Source: Streptomyces sp. SCUT-3 (GTDB lineage Bacteria; Actinomycetota; Actinomycetes; Streptomycetales; Streptomycetaceae). Taken from it: a DNA stretch of 64,000 nt. Location of the stretch: contig NZ_CP046907.1 of NCBI RefSeq assembly GCF_014083985.1, positions 2,336,001-2,400,000 on the forward strand, written 5' to 3'. The notes beneath the pieces are model-generated. The model was not told the DNA's origin and did not search any database. It saw only the letters and a list, made by a program, of their open reading frames with translations. Made by a program: the position numbers and the translations under genes. Positions 25,388 to 37,002 of this stretch are shown here, piece after piece (positions within the stretch are counted from its first letter, which is position 1; each line of letters starts with the position of its first letter).

Positions 25388-26163
25388 CCGCCCTCCCCCC
25401 CCTCGCGCCCGCAGTCCCTCGGAACCCCGGGCCCGCAGAACCCCGGGGCCCGAGGGCGCGGCGGGCCCGGCCGGCCCGCGGGCACGGAGGCCTCCCACGG
25501 TCGCGGGCCGGCCGCATTCCGGATCGCCCGTTCGCGCCCGGGCTTCACCCGTACGGTGCGTGACCGGCCCTCGCGAGAATTCGTTGAACCCGTCGTCCGC
25601 ACCAATCCAGGGGCGGGTCACCCCCGTCCCAGGACGGGTTTCGCACAACCACGCGTGGGCAACGCCGGTCCGCCGGGGCGATGAGGCGTGCAGAAATGCA
25701 CATCGTGGGACCTCGCTCCGGCGCTGTGACCGATCCGCAGGGGACAGCGGCCAGGTCACGACTGAAGGGACGGCCGGCTCCGGGGACGCCCGGAACCGGC
25801 CGTCCGGCAGCACACCGCCGCCTCCGCACGGCCGTGGCACTGCGGGTGCCACTGACAGACACCGACCGGACACGTCGCCGGCCACTCCCGCTCCCGCCTC
25901 CGTCGGCCCGCACTCCCCTGGATCCGGCGATTCCGGGGATGTGATTCATGCCACAAAGAATTCACCGGAAGCATGGGCAACCGATCGCAAGTGCGGCTTT
26001 TGCCCCCTGCGTGGGATCTTGCCGTGCTGTCAGCGCGCGGTTAAGGCCCTCGCGGAACCTCCGCGGCCTCTCTAGTCTCCTGACCGTCGCACCGCACCCC
26101 ACGGCGGCAGCGCTCAATTCTTTTTCTTTTCTTCCAGTTCACCACTGGATACGAGGGGTCTTC
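25388..26163. other. Long gene-free region before the LAETG surface gene
   Basis: 776 bases. The first 120 are GC-rich inverted-repeat fragments around CCCCGGGGCCCGAGG, probably the chorismate mutase terminator. From about 25560 the base composition is more even than the neighbouring genes. A TAGTCT box near 26072 could be a -10 element for the surface protein. A run rich in T and C (TTCTTTTTCTTTTCTTCC, about 26119) lies just before its ribosome site. No protein is convincing in any frame. Confidence 0.4.
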
Positions 26164-27204
26164 ATGAAGCTTCGCCGTGCCATTGCCACGGTCGCAGCGA
26201 CCGCAGCCATCGCGCCCGCTGCCCTGCTGGCCGCCCCGTCCGCCTTCGCGGAGGACGGCGGGACGACCGACAGCGCCGTCGTCACCCAGCCCGCGGACAA
26301 CCCGGGCGAAGAGCCGCCCGCCGCCGAGGAGCCGCCCGCCGCCGAGGAGCCCCCGGCCGAGGAGCCCCCGGCCGCCGAGGAGCCCCCCGCTGCCGAGGAG
26401 CCGCCCGCCGAGGAGCCCCCGGCCGAGGAGGAGCCGCCCGCCGAGGAGCCCCCCGCCGAGGAGGAGCCCCCGGCCGAGGAGCCTCCCGCCGAGGAGGAGC
26501 CGCCCGCCGAGGAGCCCGGTGAGGGCGACGAGGAGTGCGTCGTGGACGCCGACCTCGAGATCGGGCTCTCCGGCCTGCCCTCGAAGGTCGTCGCCGGCTC
26601 CGGCTGGGTCAACTTCGACCTGAACATCTCCAACAACGGCGACACCGACTTCGACGACGTCGCCCCGTGGCTGTACGTCGACGGCGTCGACCACGACTAC
26701 GCGAGCAACCTGCTCGTCCTCCAGGCCCGCGACTCGGCCGGCGGCGAGTGGATCACCGTGGCCGACGAGGTCGGCGCCGGCGGCTACTTCACCTCGTTCT
26801 CCCTGAAGGCCGGCCAGAGCGTCTCCTACGACCTGCGCCTGAAGGTGGACGCCAAGGCCCCGGCCGGCACCGCGTTCGCCGTGGCCGTCGGCGACTACTA
26901 CAACGAGGACGGCACCTGCGGTTACACGGGTGACGACGACTACGTCCCGTACTTCTTCGAGGTGCTGGCCTCCGGCACCGAGCCGGGCGGCCCGGTCGAC
27001 GACTCGAAGCCGCAGACCGGCGGCAAGAAGCCGGTCGAGGTCGACACCGACAAGGTGAAGGAGACCAAGGTCACCGGCGAGCTCGCCGAGACCGGCTCCT
27101 CCTCCGCGCTGCCGACCATCGCCACCATCGGCGGTGTCGCGATGGCGCTCGGCGCCGGCGCCGTCTTCGTGGTGCGCCGCCGCAAGGCCGGCACCGCCGC
27201 CTGA
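26164..27204 (+). CDS. LAETG-anchored surface protein with Pro-Glu repeats
   Basis: 346 residues from ATG 26164. A Sec signal ends near APSAFAED. Residues about 50-120 are a repetitive Pro/Glu stalk of alternating EEPPAEE, AAEEPPA and EEEPPAEE units. Then a compact beta-strand-rich domain follows (about residues 125-280; LEIGLSGLPSKVVAGSGWVN, two cysteines), then a Lys/Thr linker and the C-terminal anchor: LAETG, a hydrophobic span and RRRKAGTAA. LAxTG is the form used by class E sortases of Streptomyces. The repeat is encoded by near-identical codons (26310-26518). The protein's role is unknown; a wall-bound stalked domain is inferred. Confidence 0.9.
   Translation: MKLRRAIATVAATAAIAPAALLAAPSAFAEDGGTTDSAVVTQPADNPGEEPPAAEEPPAAEEPPAEEPPAAEEPPAAEEPPAEEPPAEEEPPAEEPPAEEEPPAEEPPAEEEPPAEEPGEGDEECVVDADLEIGLSGLPSKVVAGSGWVNFDLNISNNGDTDFDDVAPWLYVDGVDHDYASNLLVLQARDSAGGEWITVADEVGAGGYFTSFSLKAGQSVSYDLRLKVDAKAPAGTAFAVAVGDYYNEDGTCGYTGDDDYVPYFFEVLASGTEPGGPVDDSKPQTGGKKPVEVDTDKVKETKVTGELAETGSSSALPTIATIGGVAMALGAGAVFVVRRRKAGTAA
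26310..26518 (+). repeat. In-frame Pro-Glu codon repeat
   Basis: Units of GAGGAGCCCCCGGCC and GAGGAGCCGCCCGCC with small changes repeat about 13 times, encoding EEPPA/EEPPAEE. The high identity suggests slippage-driven length change. Confidence 0.85.
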
Positions 27205-27279
27205 CGCAAGGCCGGCACCGCCGCCCGGCGCAAGGCGGTCCGGCACGGCGTGACCCGTGCGCGGGCCGCGTGCACGACA

Positions 27280-27312
27280 GCGGGCCCGCTCCCTTCCGGG
27301 GAGCGGGCCCGC
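27280..27312 (+). terminator. Terminator after the LAETG gene
   Basis: GCGGGCCCGCTCCC pairs perfectly with GGGAGCGGGCCCGC (14 bp, loop TTCCG). It starts 76 bases after the surface protein stop. Confidence 0.85.
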
Positions 27313-27422
27313 CGCGCGTGCGGACACCGGCCGGTCCCGGCTCGCGCGCCTGCCGGGTGCGGACGGCCACCACTCCTACCCTTTCACCCGGAATGGTCGT
27401 TTCTCCGTGTCGAGGGTGTTCT

Positions 27423-29069
27423 GTGGGCGGAAGCGGGACCGGGGCGAGGCGGACGGCGCTGCGGGACGGCTGGTCGCGGGGGGACGTGGCGGGGGCGCTC
27501 ACGGTGTGGGCGCTGCTCGTGCCCGAGTGCGTGGCGTACGCGCAGATCGCGGGCGTGCCGCCGCAGAACGCCTTCTACGCGGCCCCGGTCGTGCTGCTGG
27601 TGTACGCGCTGCTGGGCAGGTCCCGGTTCCTGGTGGTCGGTGCGACGTCGGCCGCCGCGGTGCTGTCCGCGGCGACGGTGGCGACGGTGGCCGGTCCCGG
27701 CACGGGCCCGGAGGGGGCGGTGGGGGTGTCGGCGGCGCTGGCCGTCCTCACGGGCGCGGTCCTGGTGGGGGCGGGCCTGGCCCGGCTGGGGTTCGTGACC
27801 AACTTCCTCGCGGAGCCGGCCCTGGTGGGTTTCCTGTCCGGAACGGCACTGACGATCATCGTGCGGCAGGCGGCGAAGGTGGCCGGCGTGCCCGGCGGGG
27901 AGGGTGACTTCTTCGAACGGGCCTGGTCGCTGCTGCGCAGGGCCCCGGACTGGTCGCCCGCCGCCCTCGCCGTCGGCGCGGGGGCCCTCGTGCTGCTGCT
28001 CGCCCTGGAGCGCCTGGGCCCGCGGCTCCCCGCCTCGCTGGCCGTGCTCGCCCTCGGACTCGTCGTCTCCGCGGGCGCGGACCTGGCGGACCACGGGGTG
28101 GAGGTGGTGGGGCCGGTCCCGGCCGCGTTGCCCGTCCCGCACCTGCCCGCGATCCCGGCCGAGGACTGGGCGGCGCTGGCCGGCGGCGCGTTCGGCGTCG
28201 CCCTGGTCGTGTTCGCCGAGTCGTTCAGCATCGCCGACCGCTTCGCCCGCGCGCACGGCGACGAGGTCGACGCCGACCGCGAGATGATCGCCGTCGGCGC
28301 GAGCAACGTCGCGGCGGGCCTGGTGCGCGGGTTCGCCGTCTCCGGCAGCACCTCCCGCAGTGCGGCCGCCGAGGCCGCCGGCAGCACCTCCCGGCTGACC
28401 TCCCTGGTCGCCGCCGTCCTGGTCCTGCTCACCGGCGCCTTCCTGACCCCGCTCTTCACCGACCTCCCGGAACCGGTCCTCGGTGCGATCGTGATCGTCG
28501 CCGTCCTCGGTTTCCTCCGCCCCGCCGAGCTGCTCCGGTACCGCCGCCTGGACCGGCCGAGCTTCTGGGTGGCCATGACCGCCCTCGTCGGCGTGCTCCT
28601 GTTCGACCTGCTGCCCGGGCTGTTCCTCGCGGTCGTCCTCTCCCTCGTCCTGTTCGTCGCCTCGGCCGGCGCCGTCCACGTCTCCGTCCTCGGGCGCCTG
28701 CCCGGCAGCCCGCTCTACGGGGACGTCGAGCAGCACCCGGGCGCGGCCACCGTCCCGGGGGTGCTCGTCGTCCGGCCCGACGGGGCCCTGTTCTTCGGGA
28801 ACGTCGACCGGGCCAGGCGGGCGGTCCGCGCCCGAGTCGCCGCCGGCGGCCCGGCCGTGCGCGCGGTGGTCCTGGACCTCGGCGCGTCCTACCGCCTCGG
28901 CGTCCAGGTCCTCGACACCCTCGACGAGCTGCGCGAGGAGCTGGCCGCCGGGAACGTGGCCCTGCACCTCGCCCGGCTCCGGGCCCGCGCGGGGAGCGAG
29001 CTCGACCGTCACCGCCTCGCCGGACGCCTCGCCCGGGCACCAGGCACGCGAGCGTCGAGGACGCCGTGA
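27423..29069 (+). CDS. SulP-family permease with STAS domain
   Basis: About 548 residues from GTG 27423, with GAGG upstream; the ATG at 27393 lacks a ribosome site. The SulP fold begins with WALLVPECVAYAQIAGVPPQNAFYA, where the conserved P-x-x-A-Y-A segment lies. Later spans include LVVFAESFSIADRFA, NVAAGLVRGFAVSGSTSRSA and LPEPVLGAIVIVAVLG. The C-terminal STAS domain runs from VLVVRPDGALFFGNV through AVVLDLGASYRLGVQVLDTL. It likely carries sulfate, bicarbonate or another anion; the substrate cannot be read. The usual DLSAS signature of STAS is DLGAS here. It stands as a separate unit from the LAETG gene. Confidence 0.9.
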   Translation: MGGSGTGARRTALRDGWSRGDVAGALTVWALLVPECVAYAQIAGVPPQNAFYAAPVVLLVYALLGRSRFLVVGATSAAAVLSAATVATVAGPGTGPEGAVGVSAALAVLTGAVLVGAGLARLGFVTNFLAEPALVGFLSGTALTIIVRQAAKVAGVPGGEGDFFERAWSLLRRAPDWSPAALAVGAGALVLLLALERLGPRLPASLAVLALGLVVSAGADLADHGVEVVGPVPAALPVPHLPAIPAEDWAALAGGAFGVALVVFAESFSIADRFARAHGDEVDADREMIAVGASNVAAGLVRGFAVSGSTSRSAAAEAAGSTSRLTSLVAAVLVLLTGAFLTPLFTDLPEPVLGAIVIVAVLGFLRPAELLRYRRLDRPSFWVAMTALVGVLLFDLLPGLFLAVVLSLVLFVASAGAVHVSVLGRLPGSPLYGDVEQHPGAATVPGVLVVRPDGALFFGNVDRARRAVRARVAAGGPAVRAVVLDLGASYRLGVQVLDTLDELREELAAGNVALHLARLRARAGSELDRHRLAGRLARAPGTRASRTP

Positions 29070-29279
29070 CCGCCCTCGCCCCGCCCCCCGCCGACGGGCC
29101 GTGAGCACCGGCCCCGGGCGGGCCGCACCGCCGGGCCGCAACCACCCGTATGCCGGAGAACACCCCGCTGGAGGGGCGCGTCCGCCCCGGCCGGGATGGG
29201 ATGGGAATCCCGGGGCGGGGCGTTCCGGGGCGAGGCATTCCGGCCCGTCCCCCACAGGAGCAGCAGGAGGAGTGGAGCC

Positions 29280-30892
<1,613 letters not shown>

Positions 30893-30936
30893 CCCGTCTC
30901 ACCAAACCCGGCAGGGGAGCGGCCGGCCCGTACGTG

Positions 30937-30939
30937 TAA
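30937..30939. repeat. Target site duplication TAA, left
   Basis: TAA directly before the IS left end; the same TAA follows the right end. A 3-bp duplication fits IS5-family elements that target a CTAR-like site. Confidence 0.7.
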
Positions 30940-31792
30940 GAGGTCATCTCATTTGGTGAGTCTGCGGTAGCAGATGAGGGTGCAGGCGATGCTGGTGAAG
31001 GCGAGGAAGTGGTCGGCTTTGCGCTCGTAGCGGCGGTGGAGGCGCCGGTAGCCGGTGAGCCAGGCCATGGTTCGTTCGATGGTCCAGCGGTGTCGGCCGA
31101 GCCGTTGCGAGGTCTCGACGCCCTTGCGGGCGATGCGGTGCCGGATGCCGCGCCCGGACAGCCATCGGCGCAGGTGGCGGTAGTCGTAGCCCTTGTCGGC
31201 GTGGAGCTTGCCGGGCTTGCGCCGGCGGGGCCCGCGGCGGGAGCGGATCGGGGGGATGCCCTTGACCAGCGGGATCAGGGCCTGGCTGTCGTGGGTGTTG
31301 GCACCGGAGATCCCGACGGACAGGGGCAGACCGGTCCGTTCGGTGATCAGGTGGATCTTCGAGCCGTACTTGCCCCGGTCGACAGGATTCGGACCGGTCA
31401 GGTCCCCTTTTTCATCGCCCGCATGTTCACCGAGTCGATGGCGCACCGGGACCAGTCCAGCTCGCCGCGGGAGCCGAGTTCGTCCAGGACCAGGCGGTAC
31501 AGCTTGGCCCACACCCGGGCCTTGGTCCACTCGGTGAAGCGACGGTGGGCCGTCGCCCCCGACGGCCCGAACGACGCCGCGGGCAGCTGCTGCCACGTAC
31601 AGCCCGACGTCGCCACGAAGATGATCGCGGCCAGCACCTCACGGTCCCCGTGCCGACGTCGGCCGCCGCCTTGAGGCCGCGACGGCGCCTCCGGCACCAC
31701 CCGCTGGAACAGCTCCCACAACTCGTCCGGCACCAGCCGCTCAACCATTCCCACCACGACCGGCAGCCTATCGGGCCAAATGAGATGACTTC
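30940..31792. mobile_element. IS5-family (IS427-like) insertion sequence
   Basis: 853 bp bounded by terminal inverted repeats GAGGTCATCTCATTTGG (30940-30956) and GAAGTCATCTCATTTGG read from the right end (31776-31792): 16 of 17 bases match. TAA flanks both ends. One transposase is encoded in two overlapping frames joined by a likely -1 frameshift. The element lies after the DUF1254 gene's stop and ends 52 bases before the SRPBCC gene, so it may separate that gene from its promoter. Length, repeats and the split transposase all fit the IS427 group. Confidence 0.93.
30949..31748 (-). CDS. IS427-group transposase (ORFA/ORFB, -1 frameshift)
   Basis: ORFA starts at ATG 31748 (MVERLVPDELWELFQRVVPE); GTG 31757 is an alternative. 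It carries the N-terminal IS402-like domain (FVATSGCTWQQLP, GATAHRRFTEWT) and the first DDE aspartate in AIDSVNMRA. Its frame ends at 31398. ORFB continues in the -1 frame: GPNPVDRGKYGSKIHL, SGANTHDSQALIPLV (second Asp), then HRWTIERTMAWLTGYRRL (Glu) to 30949. The shift can occur at an A-rich slip site (GATGAAAAAGGGGACC, about 31398-31415), the usual arrangement for this group, giving a DDE transposase of about 265 residues. ORFA and ORFB look intact. Confidence 0.88.
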
Positions 31793-31795
31793 TAA
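31793..31795. repeat. Target site duplication TAA, right
   Basis: Copy of the TAA at 30937-30939, immediately after the right inverted repeat. Confidence 0.7.
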
Positions 31796-31844
31796 GCCAC
31801 AATGACTGACCGGTACTGCTTTTCCCACGCTCCCTGGAGGCGAC

Positions 31845-32387
31845 GTGCGCTACACGGACGGGCCGGGCACCCGGTGCGAGACCCACATAGATGCGGCACC
31901 GCAGATCGTGTGGAAGCTGGTGGCCGACATCGGCACTCCTGCTCGCACCAGCCCCGAACTGCAGCGCGTCGAATGGCTCGACGGCGCCGACGCCCCCGCG
32001 CTCGGCGCGCGCTTCGCGGGGCACAACCGCAACCCGGTGATCGGCGAATGGCGAACCGTCTCCGAGATCGCCGAACTCGACACCGAACGCGTCTTCTGCT
32101 GGGCCGTCCTGGACGCCGAGGGCCGGTTCGGCGAGCCCGCCCGCACCGCGGACGACGCACTGGCCACCTGGCGGTTCGACCTGGAGCCCGCCGGCGACGG
32201 CACCCTGCTGCGGCACTCCGTCCGGCTCGGGCCGGGCCCCTCCGGGCTCTCCCGGGCGATCGAGCGGATGCCGGAGAAGGAGGAGGAGCTGCTGGCCGGG
32301 CGCCTCGCCCAGCTGCACACGGGCATGGAGGCCACTCTCAAGGGCATCAAGGAACTGGCGGAGGGAACCGTCACCGGGGTCCTCTGA
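31845..32387 (+). CDS. SRPBCC (START-like) family protein
   Basis: 180 residues from GTG 31845, with CTGGAGG upstream. The helix-grip fold shows as an N-terminal strand RCETHIDAAPQIVWKLVADIG, the central GEWRTVSEIAELDTERVFCW strands, a TWRFDLEPAGDGTLLRH hairpin, and a long C-terminal helix LHTGMEATLKGIKELAEG. This is the polyketide-cyclase/dehydrase-like class that binds hydrophobic ligands; the ligand is unknown. No cluster genes are near. An insertion sequence ends 52 bases upstream, so its native promoter may have been displaced. Confidence 0.87.
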   Translation: MRYTDGPGTRCETHIDAAPQIVWKLVADIGTPARTSPELQRVEWLDGADAPALGARFAGHNRNPVIGEWRTVSEIAELDTERVFCWAVLDAEGRFGEPARTADDALATWRFDLEPAGDGTLLRHSVRLGPGPSGLSRAIERMPEKEEELLAGRLAQLHTGMEATLKGIKELAEGTVTGVL

Positions 32388-32472
32388 GCCCGGTGCCGGG
32401 AACGGCACGGGGCGGCGCCCGGCGACGGGGCGGCGCCCCCCCGGGGCCGCTCCCCCGGGCCACCGCCCGCCG

Positions 32473-33462
32473 TCACGCGCGGGGCGGGCGGGTGGAGCGC
32501 CACAGGAGGAAAGCCGCCGAGGCCGCCGCGGCGACGCGCAGGAGGACGGGGAAGCCGTCGGTCATCGCCTCGCCCAGCCGGCCGGCGGCGAGGGGCTCGC
32601 CCAGCGCCCCTCGGTGCGGCCCCACAGCCACAGCAGTGCGCCGCCGGCGACCAGCCCCGGCACCACCAGCACGGTGCCCTGCACCTCCGGGCGGCTGAGC
32701 CGCCGGGAGGTCCAGGCCAGGGCCCAGCCGGCGAGCGCCGCGAGCCACTGCCCGGTCACCGCGCCGCCCACCAGCAGGGCGGCGGCCACCGCGTCCACGA
32801 ACCCCGGCATGCGCCGGGCCGGGGCGGCGGCCGCAGGCGCGGGGGCGGGGGCCGGTACGGGGTCCGGCCGCTTCTTCCGCAGCCACCCCCGCGCACGGCC
32901 GGGGCGGAGGCGGCCGCCCCTCCCGCGGCCCCGTCCTCCCCGGGCCCTTCCCGTCCCCGGCCGCCTGGGCCGGGACGGGCGCGGCGGGGTACGCCGGGGT
33001 GAAGCCGGCGCCCAGGGGGCCGTCGGGGTCGATTCCGCCGACGAAACCGGGCGGCAGTTCGATGCCCCCCGGCGAAGAGGTGAAGGCGCCGGGCACGGAG
33101 CCCGTCAGCGGCCCTCCGAACGCGCCGGGGGCCGGTCCGGGGGCCGGGCCGTCCGGAGTGCCGTACGGCGGTGACGCGGGCGGCGGGCCCGACGGGGCCC
33201 CGGCCGCGCGCTGCCGCGGCAGCCGCCACCACTCGGTACCGCCGGCGGCCGGGGCGCGGCTCTCTGGCTGTTCGGGCACCTGCGGCTGCGGCCGGGACTG
33301 CGGCGGGAGGTGGGGCCGGGGCTCTCCGGCCGCGCCGGCAGCCGCGCCCTGGCCGGCAGCCGCGTCCGGGCCGTCCGGGGCGGACCGTCCGGACGGCTCC
33401 GGGGGTGTGCCGGGCGCGTTCCCCGCCGTCGGCTCGCGCTCCCGGTCGCTCTCGCTGCCCAT
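32473..33462 (-). pseudogene. Conserved hypothetical membrane protein, two frameshifts
   Basis: Starts at ATG 33462 (MGSESDREREP), with a 150-residue Pro/Gly/Ala-rich cytosolic region (GIELPPGFVGGIDPDGPLGA near its end). The frame then changes at about 32880-32900 to the section MPGFVDAVAAALLVGG, AGWALAWTSRRLSRPEVQ, GLVAGGALLWLWGRTEG (two or three spans). It changes back near 32590-32605 for the C-terminus, which has EAMTDGFPVLLRVAAAASAA (span) and ends RSTRPPRA. The two shifts compensate each other, so a full protein can be reconstructed. It is divergent from the helicase-domain gene at 33693. Family unknown. Confidence 0.65.
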
Positions 33463-33692
33463 CGAACCCCCATCGTTCCCACCGAACCGGCCGGGCCGCA
33501 CGCTACCGCTCCGGCCCGGGCCGCGGCAGCACCGTGCTCCCTGCCGAACGTCGTGCCCGGACGGAGGGCCGCCAACCCTGCCTGGGCGCGACACCACCCT
33601 TCGGCACCCGTCCGGCGGTCCCGTGCCGCCCGGCACCCTGCCCCGTCCGGCACCCTGCCCCGTCCGACGGCCGCGCCGCTAATGTTGAGCGG

Positions 33693-36300
33693 ATGGCCAC
33701 CGAGCAGAGCGAAACGGCGGGCCGGGGTCCGCGCACCCTGGCGGAAGACCTGCGCGCCCGCGACGACGAGGCGCTGGCGGCGCTGCTGCGCGCCCGCCCC
33801 GACCTGCTCTCCCCCGTGCCCGGCGACCTCACCCAGCTGGCCACCCGGGCCGGAACCCGCGCCTCGGTGCTGCGCGCGCTGGAGCGCCTGGACCGCTTCG
33901 CCCTGCAGACCGCCGAGGCACTGGCCGTGGCCCCCGAGGGATGCGGGTACGACGAGCTGCTGGGGCTGATGGCCGGGGACGACGGCGACCCGGAGGTGGC
34001 CGCCGCGCTGCCCGGGGCGGTCGCCGTGCTGCGCGAGCGCGCCCTGGTGTGGGGCGGCACGGGCGGGGCCGGCGCCCCCGGCAGGACGGCTGCCCCCGGC
34101 GGGGCGGGGCCGCTGCGGCTGGTGCGTACCGCGCGCGACCTGCTGGCGCCCGGCCCGGGCCAGTCCTCCGCCGCCCCGCCGACCGGGCTGGGGCCGACGT
34201 TCGCCGAGGCCACGGCCGGCATGTCGCCCAGCCGCATGCAGGAGCTGCTGGCCGACGCGGGCCTGCCTGCCACCCACGACCCGGTGAGCGCGGTCGCCGC
34301 GTTCACCGCCTTCCTGACCGACCGGGCCCGCCTCGGCGCCCTGCTGTCCGGCGCGCCCGAGGGGGCCGTGGCGGTCCTGGAGAAGCTGATGTGGGGGCCG
34401 CCGCACGGGGAGGTGTCCGACGCGGCCCGCCACGTCCGGGCGGCCGGGGCCGTCACCCCGGTGGAGTGGCTGACCGCCCGCGGGCTGCTGCTGCCCTCCG
34501 GGCCGCGGCACGTCGTGCTGCCGCGCGAGGTGGCCCTGCACCTGCGGGGCGGCCGGGCGCACCGCGGGACGCAGCCGCGGCCGCCCGCCGTGGAGCCGTT
34601 GCGGCAGCACGGTCCACAGGCTGTGGACGCGGCCGCCGCGGGGCAGGCGTTCGCCGCGCGTGCGCGTCGTGGAGGAGCTGCTCCAGTCGTGGAGCGTGGA
34701 AGGGCCCCCGGTGCTGCGGGCGGGCGGGCTGGGCGTGCGCGACCTCAGACGCACCGCCGCCGCGCTGGAGACGGACGGGCGGACCGCCGCCTTCTGGCTC
34801 GAACTCGCCCACTGCGCCGGGCTGCTGGCGTCCGACGGCGAGGTGGACGAGGCGTGGGCGCCGACCCCGGCGTACGACGAGTGGCTGCGGGAGCCCGCCG
34901 AGCGGCGCTGGGTGCGCCTGGTCGCCGCCTGGCTGGCGGCGACCCGGACGGCGGGCGTGGTCGGCGAGCGCGACGCCAAGGGCCGCGCGACGTCTCCCCT
35001 CGGTCCCGGGCTGGACCGCTCGCTCGCGCCCGAGGTGCGCCGCCTCACCCTCTCGCTCCTCGGCGACCTGCCCGCGGGCGCGTCCGCCTCATCGGACGCG
35101 CTGGTGGCACGCCTGGCCTGGGAGCGGCCGCTGCGCGACGGCGACGGGCTGCGCGACCGGCTGGTGCGGTGGACCGTCGAGGAGGCGGAGCTGCTGGGGG
35201 TGACCGGCCGCGGCGCCCTCGCCTCCCAGGTCCGGCCCCTGCTGGCCGCCGCACACGGCGGGCCGCACGGCGGTGTCCCGGGGGAGGCGGCCCGCGAGGC
35301 CGAGGCCCTGCTCGCGCCGCTGCTGCCCGAGCCGCTGGACCACGTGCTGCTCCAGGCCGACCTGACCGCCGTCGCGCCGGGCCCGCTGCACACCCCCCTG
35401 GCGGAGGCCATGGCCGTGGCCGCGGACGTGGTGTCCAAGGGCGGCGCCACCGTCTACCGGTTCACCCCGGAGTCGGTGCGGCGCGCCCTGGACGCCGGGC
35501 AGTCCGCCGCGGGCCTGCACGCCTTCCTCGCCGAGCACTCCCGCACCCCGGTGCCGCAGCCGCTGACGTACCTGGTGGACGACGTGGCCCGGCGGCACGG
35601 CCGGCTGCGGGTGGGGGCCGCCTCCTCCTACGTGCGCTGCGACGACGACACGCTGCTGGCTGAGATCCTCGCCGACCGGCGGTCGGCCGGGCTGTCGCTG
35701 CGGCGCCTGGCGCCCACCGTGCTGGCCGCGCAGTCCCCGCCGGACGTCCTGCTGGAGCGGCTGCGCGCCATGGGCTACGCCCCGGCCGCCGAGTCCGCCG
35801 GAGGGGACGTCCTGATCGCCCGCGCCGACGCCCGCCGCACTCCGCCGCGCAACGCCCCCGTCCCGGTGGTGGAGGGCCCGCCGGTCCCCGACGAGGTGCT
35901 GACGGGCGCCGCGCTGAAGGCGGTCCGGGCCGGTGACCGCGCCGCCACCGCCGCCCGCCGGGCGCCCGCGGCCGCCCCTGCGGCCGACCGGCCCTCCGCG
36001 GGCCGCTCCTCCGCGGGCCGGGGCCCCACGGGCCGGCAGCCCGGCACCACCTCCGCCGAGATCCTGGCCACCCTCCAGGCCGCCGTGCTCACCGGGGACG
36101 TGGTGTGGATCGGCTACGTCAACGCCGACGGCGCGGCCAGCCGGCGGGTCATCGCCCCGGTGCGGGTCGAGGGCGGGTTCGTCACCGCCCACGACCACAC
36201 CACCGACGAGGTGCGCACCTTCGCCCTGCACCACATCACCGGCGTCGCCGAACTGGAGGAGGACGAGGCGGCGGGCGCCCCGGCGGGCGGGGCGGCCTGA
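33693..36300 (+). pseudogene. Helicase-associated/WYL domain protein, frameshifted
   Basis: Starts at ATG 33693 (MATEQSETAGRGPRTLAEDL). The first 310 residues are a winged, alpha-helical helicase C-terminal-like region (LTQLATRAGTRASVLRALER, AFTAFLTDRARLGALLSG). Between about 34640 and 34665 the frame shifts and continues with RVVEELLQSWSVEGPP, YRFTPESVRRALDAGQSA and TYLVDDVARRHGRLRVG. It ends in a WYL-like domain, VVWIGYVNADGAASRRVIAP. In actinobacteria this gene is found beside the XPB-like helicase, as here (37191), and may help load it. One base change restores a protein of about 868 residues. Confidence 0.85.
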
Positions 36301-36338
36301 CCCCCGGCGCCGGCCGTGCGGGCCGCACCCTCCGCGCC

Positions 36339-37002
36339 CTACGCCGTCCCGGCGGGGTGCGTGCGCCGCTGCCACCAGCGGCGCCGCGGCGGGTGGACGG
36401 CGCGGCCGATGCGGCGGCCCAGCAGCAGGTAGCCGAGCAGGGCGCCCGAGGTGTTGAGGATGACGTCGTCGACGTCGAAGGCGCGCCCGGTCACGACGGC
36501 CCCCTGCACCGTCTCGACCAGCACCATGACCAGGGCGGTCAGCAGCACCACCCGCAGCAGGCCGCGCGCCTTGGGCCACACCACCGGCAGCAGCACGCCG
36601 AAGGGCACCCCGAGCAGCACGTTCCCGCCGATCTGCTTCACGGCGTCGCGCAGTTGCGGCTGGTCGAGGTACTGGCGGATGGAGTCGCCGGGGACGAGGT
36701 TGCTGTGCACCAGTTCCTCGGAGGCCGGTGACGGGACGAGGGTGAGCCGGGCCAGCACGACCGCGAACCCGACCATGGCGGCGAACGCCACCCCCATGAC
36801 GACCACCCGCAGCAGCACCGCGGGCCAGGAGCGCTTCGCCCCGCCGGCCGGGCGTTCCGGGCGTTCGCCCCGTTCGCGCCGTCCGCGCGTCCGCACCGTC
36901 CGGTGCCCCCGCGCCGCCCGCAGCGCCCGCGCGCCCTCCGGACGCGGCACCGTCGTCCGCAGCCGGCGCGCCCCTCTTCCTGAACAGAACCGGCCGGGTC
37001 AT
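36339..37002 (-). pseudogene. VanZ-family membrane protein, probable N-terminal frameshift
   Basis: The conserved body is VanZ-like: VLLRVVVMGVAFAAMVGFAVVLARLTL, then NVLLGVPFGVLLPVVWPKA, VLLTALVMVLVETVQGAVVTGRAFDVDDVILNTSGAL and a basic C-terminus. The reading frame opened at GTG 36950 has no ribosome site. A plausible natural start is ATG 37002 (MTRPVLFRKRG) behind GGGGGTGGGACGACG, but it lies in another frame; a single-base shift around 36930-36950 would join them. VanZ proteins relate to glycopeptide tolerance in some bacteria; here the function is unknown. It lies in the frameshift-rich stretch 29.9-39.1 kb. Confidence 0.7.

Noticed and set aside
25388-26163. Small genes in the long region after chorismate mutase
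   Set aside because: All frames give low-complexity peptides without ribosome sites or family resemblance.
31398-31600. Frame break in the IS transposase as a disabling mutation
   Set aside because: The -1 shift at an A-rich slip site is the standard expression mode of this IS group.
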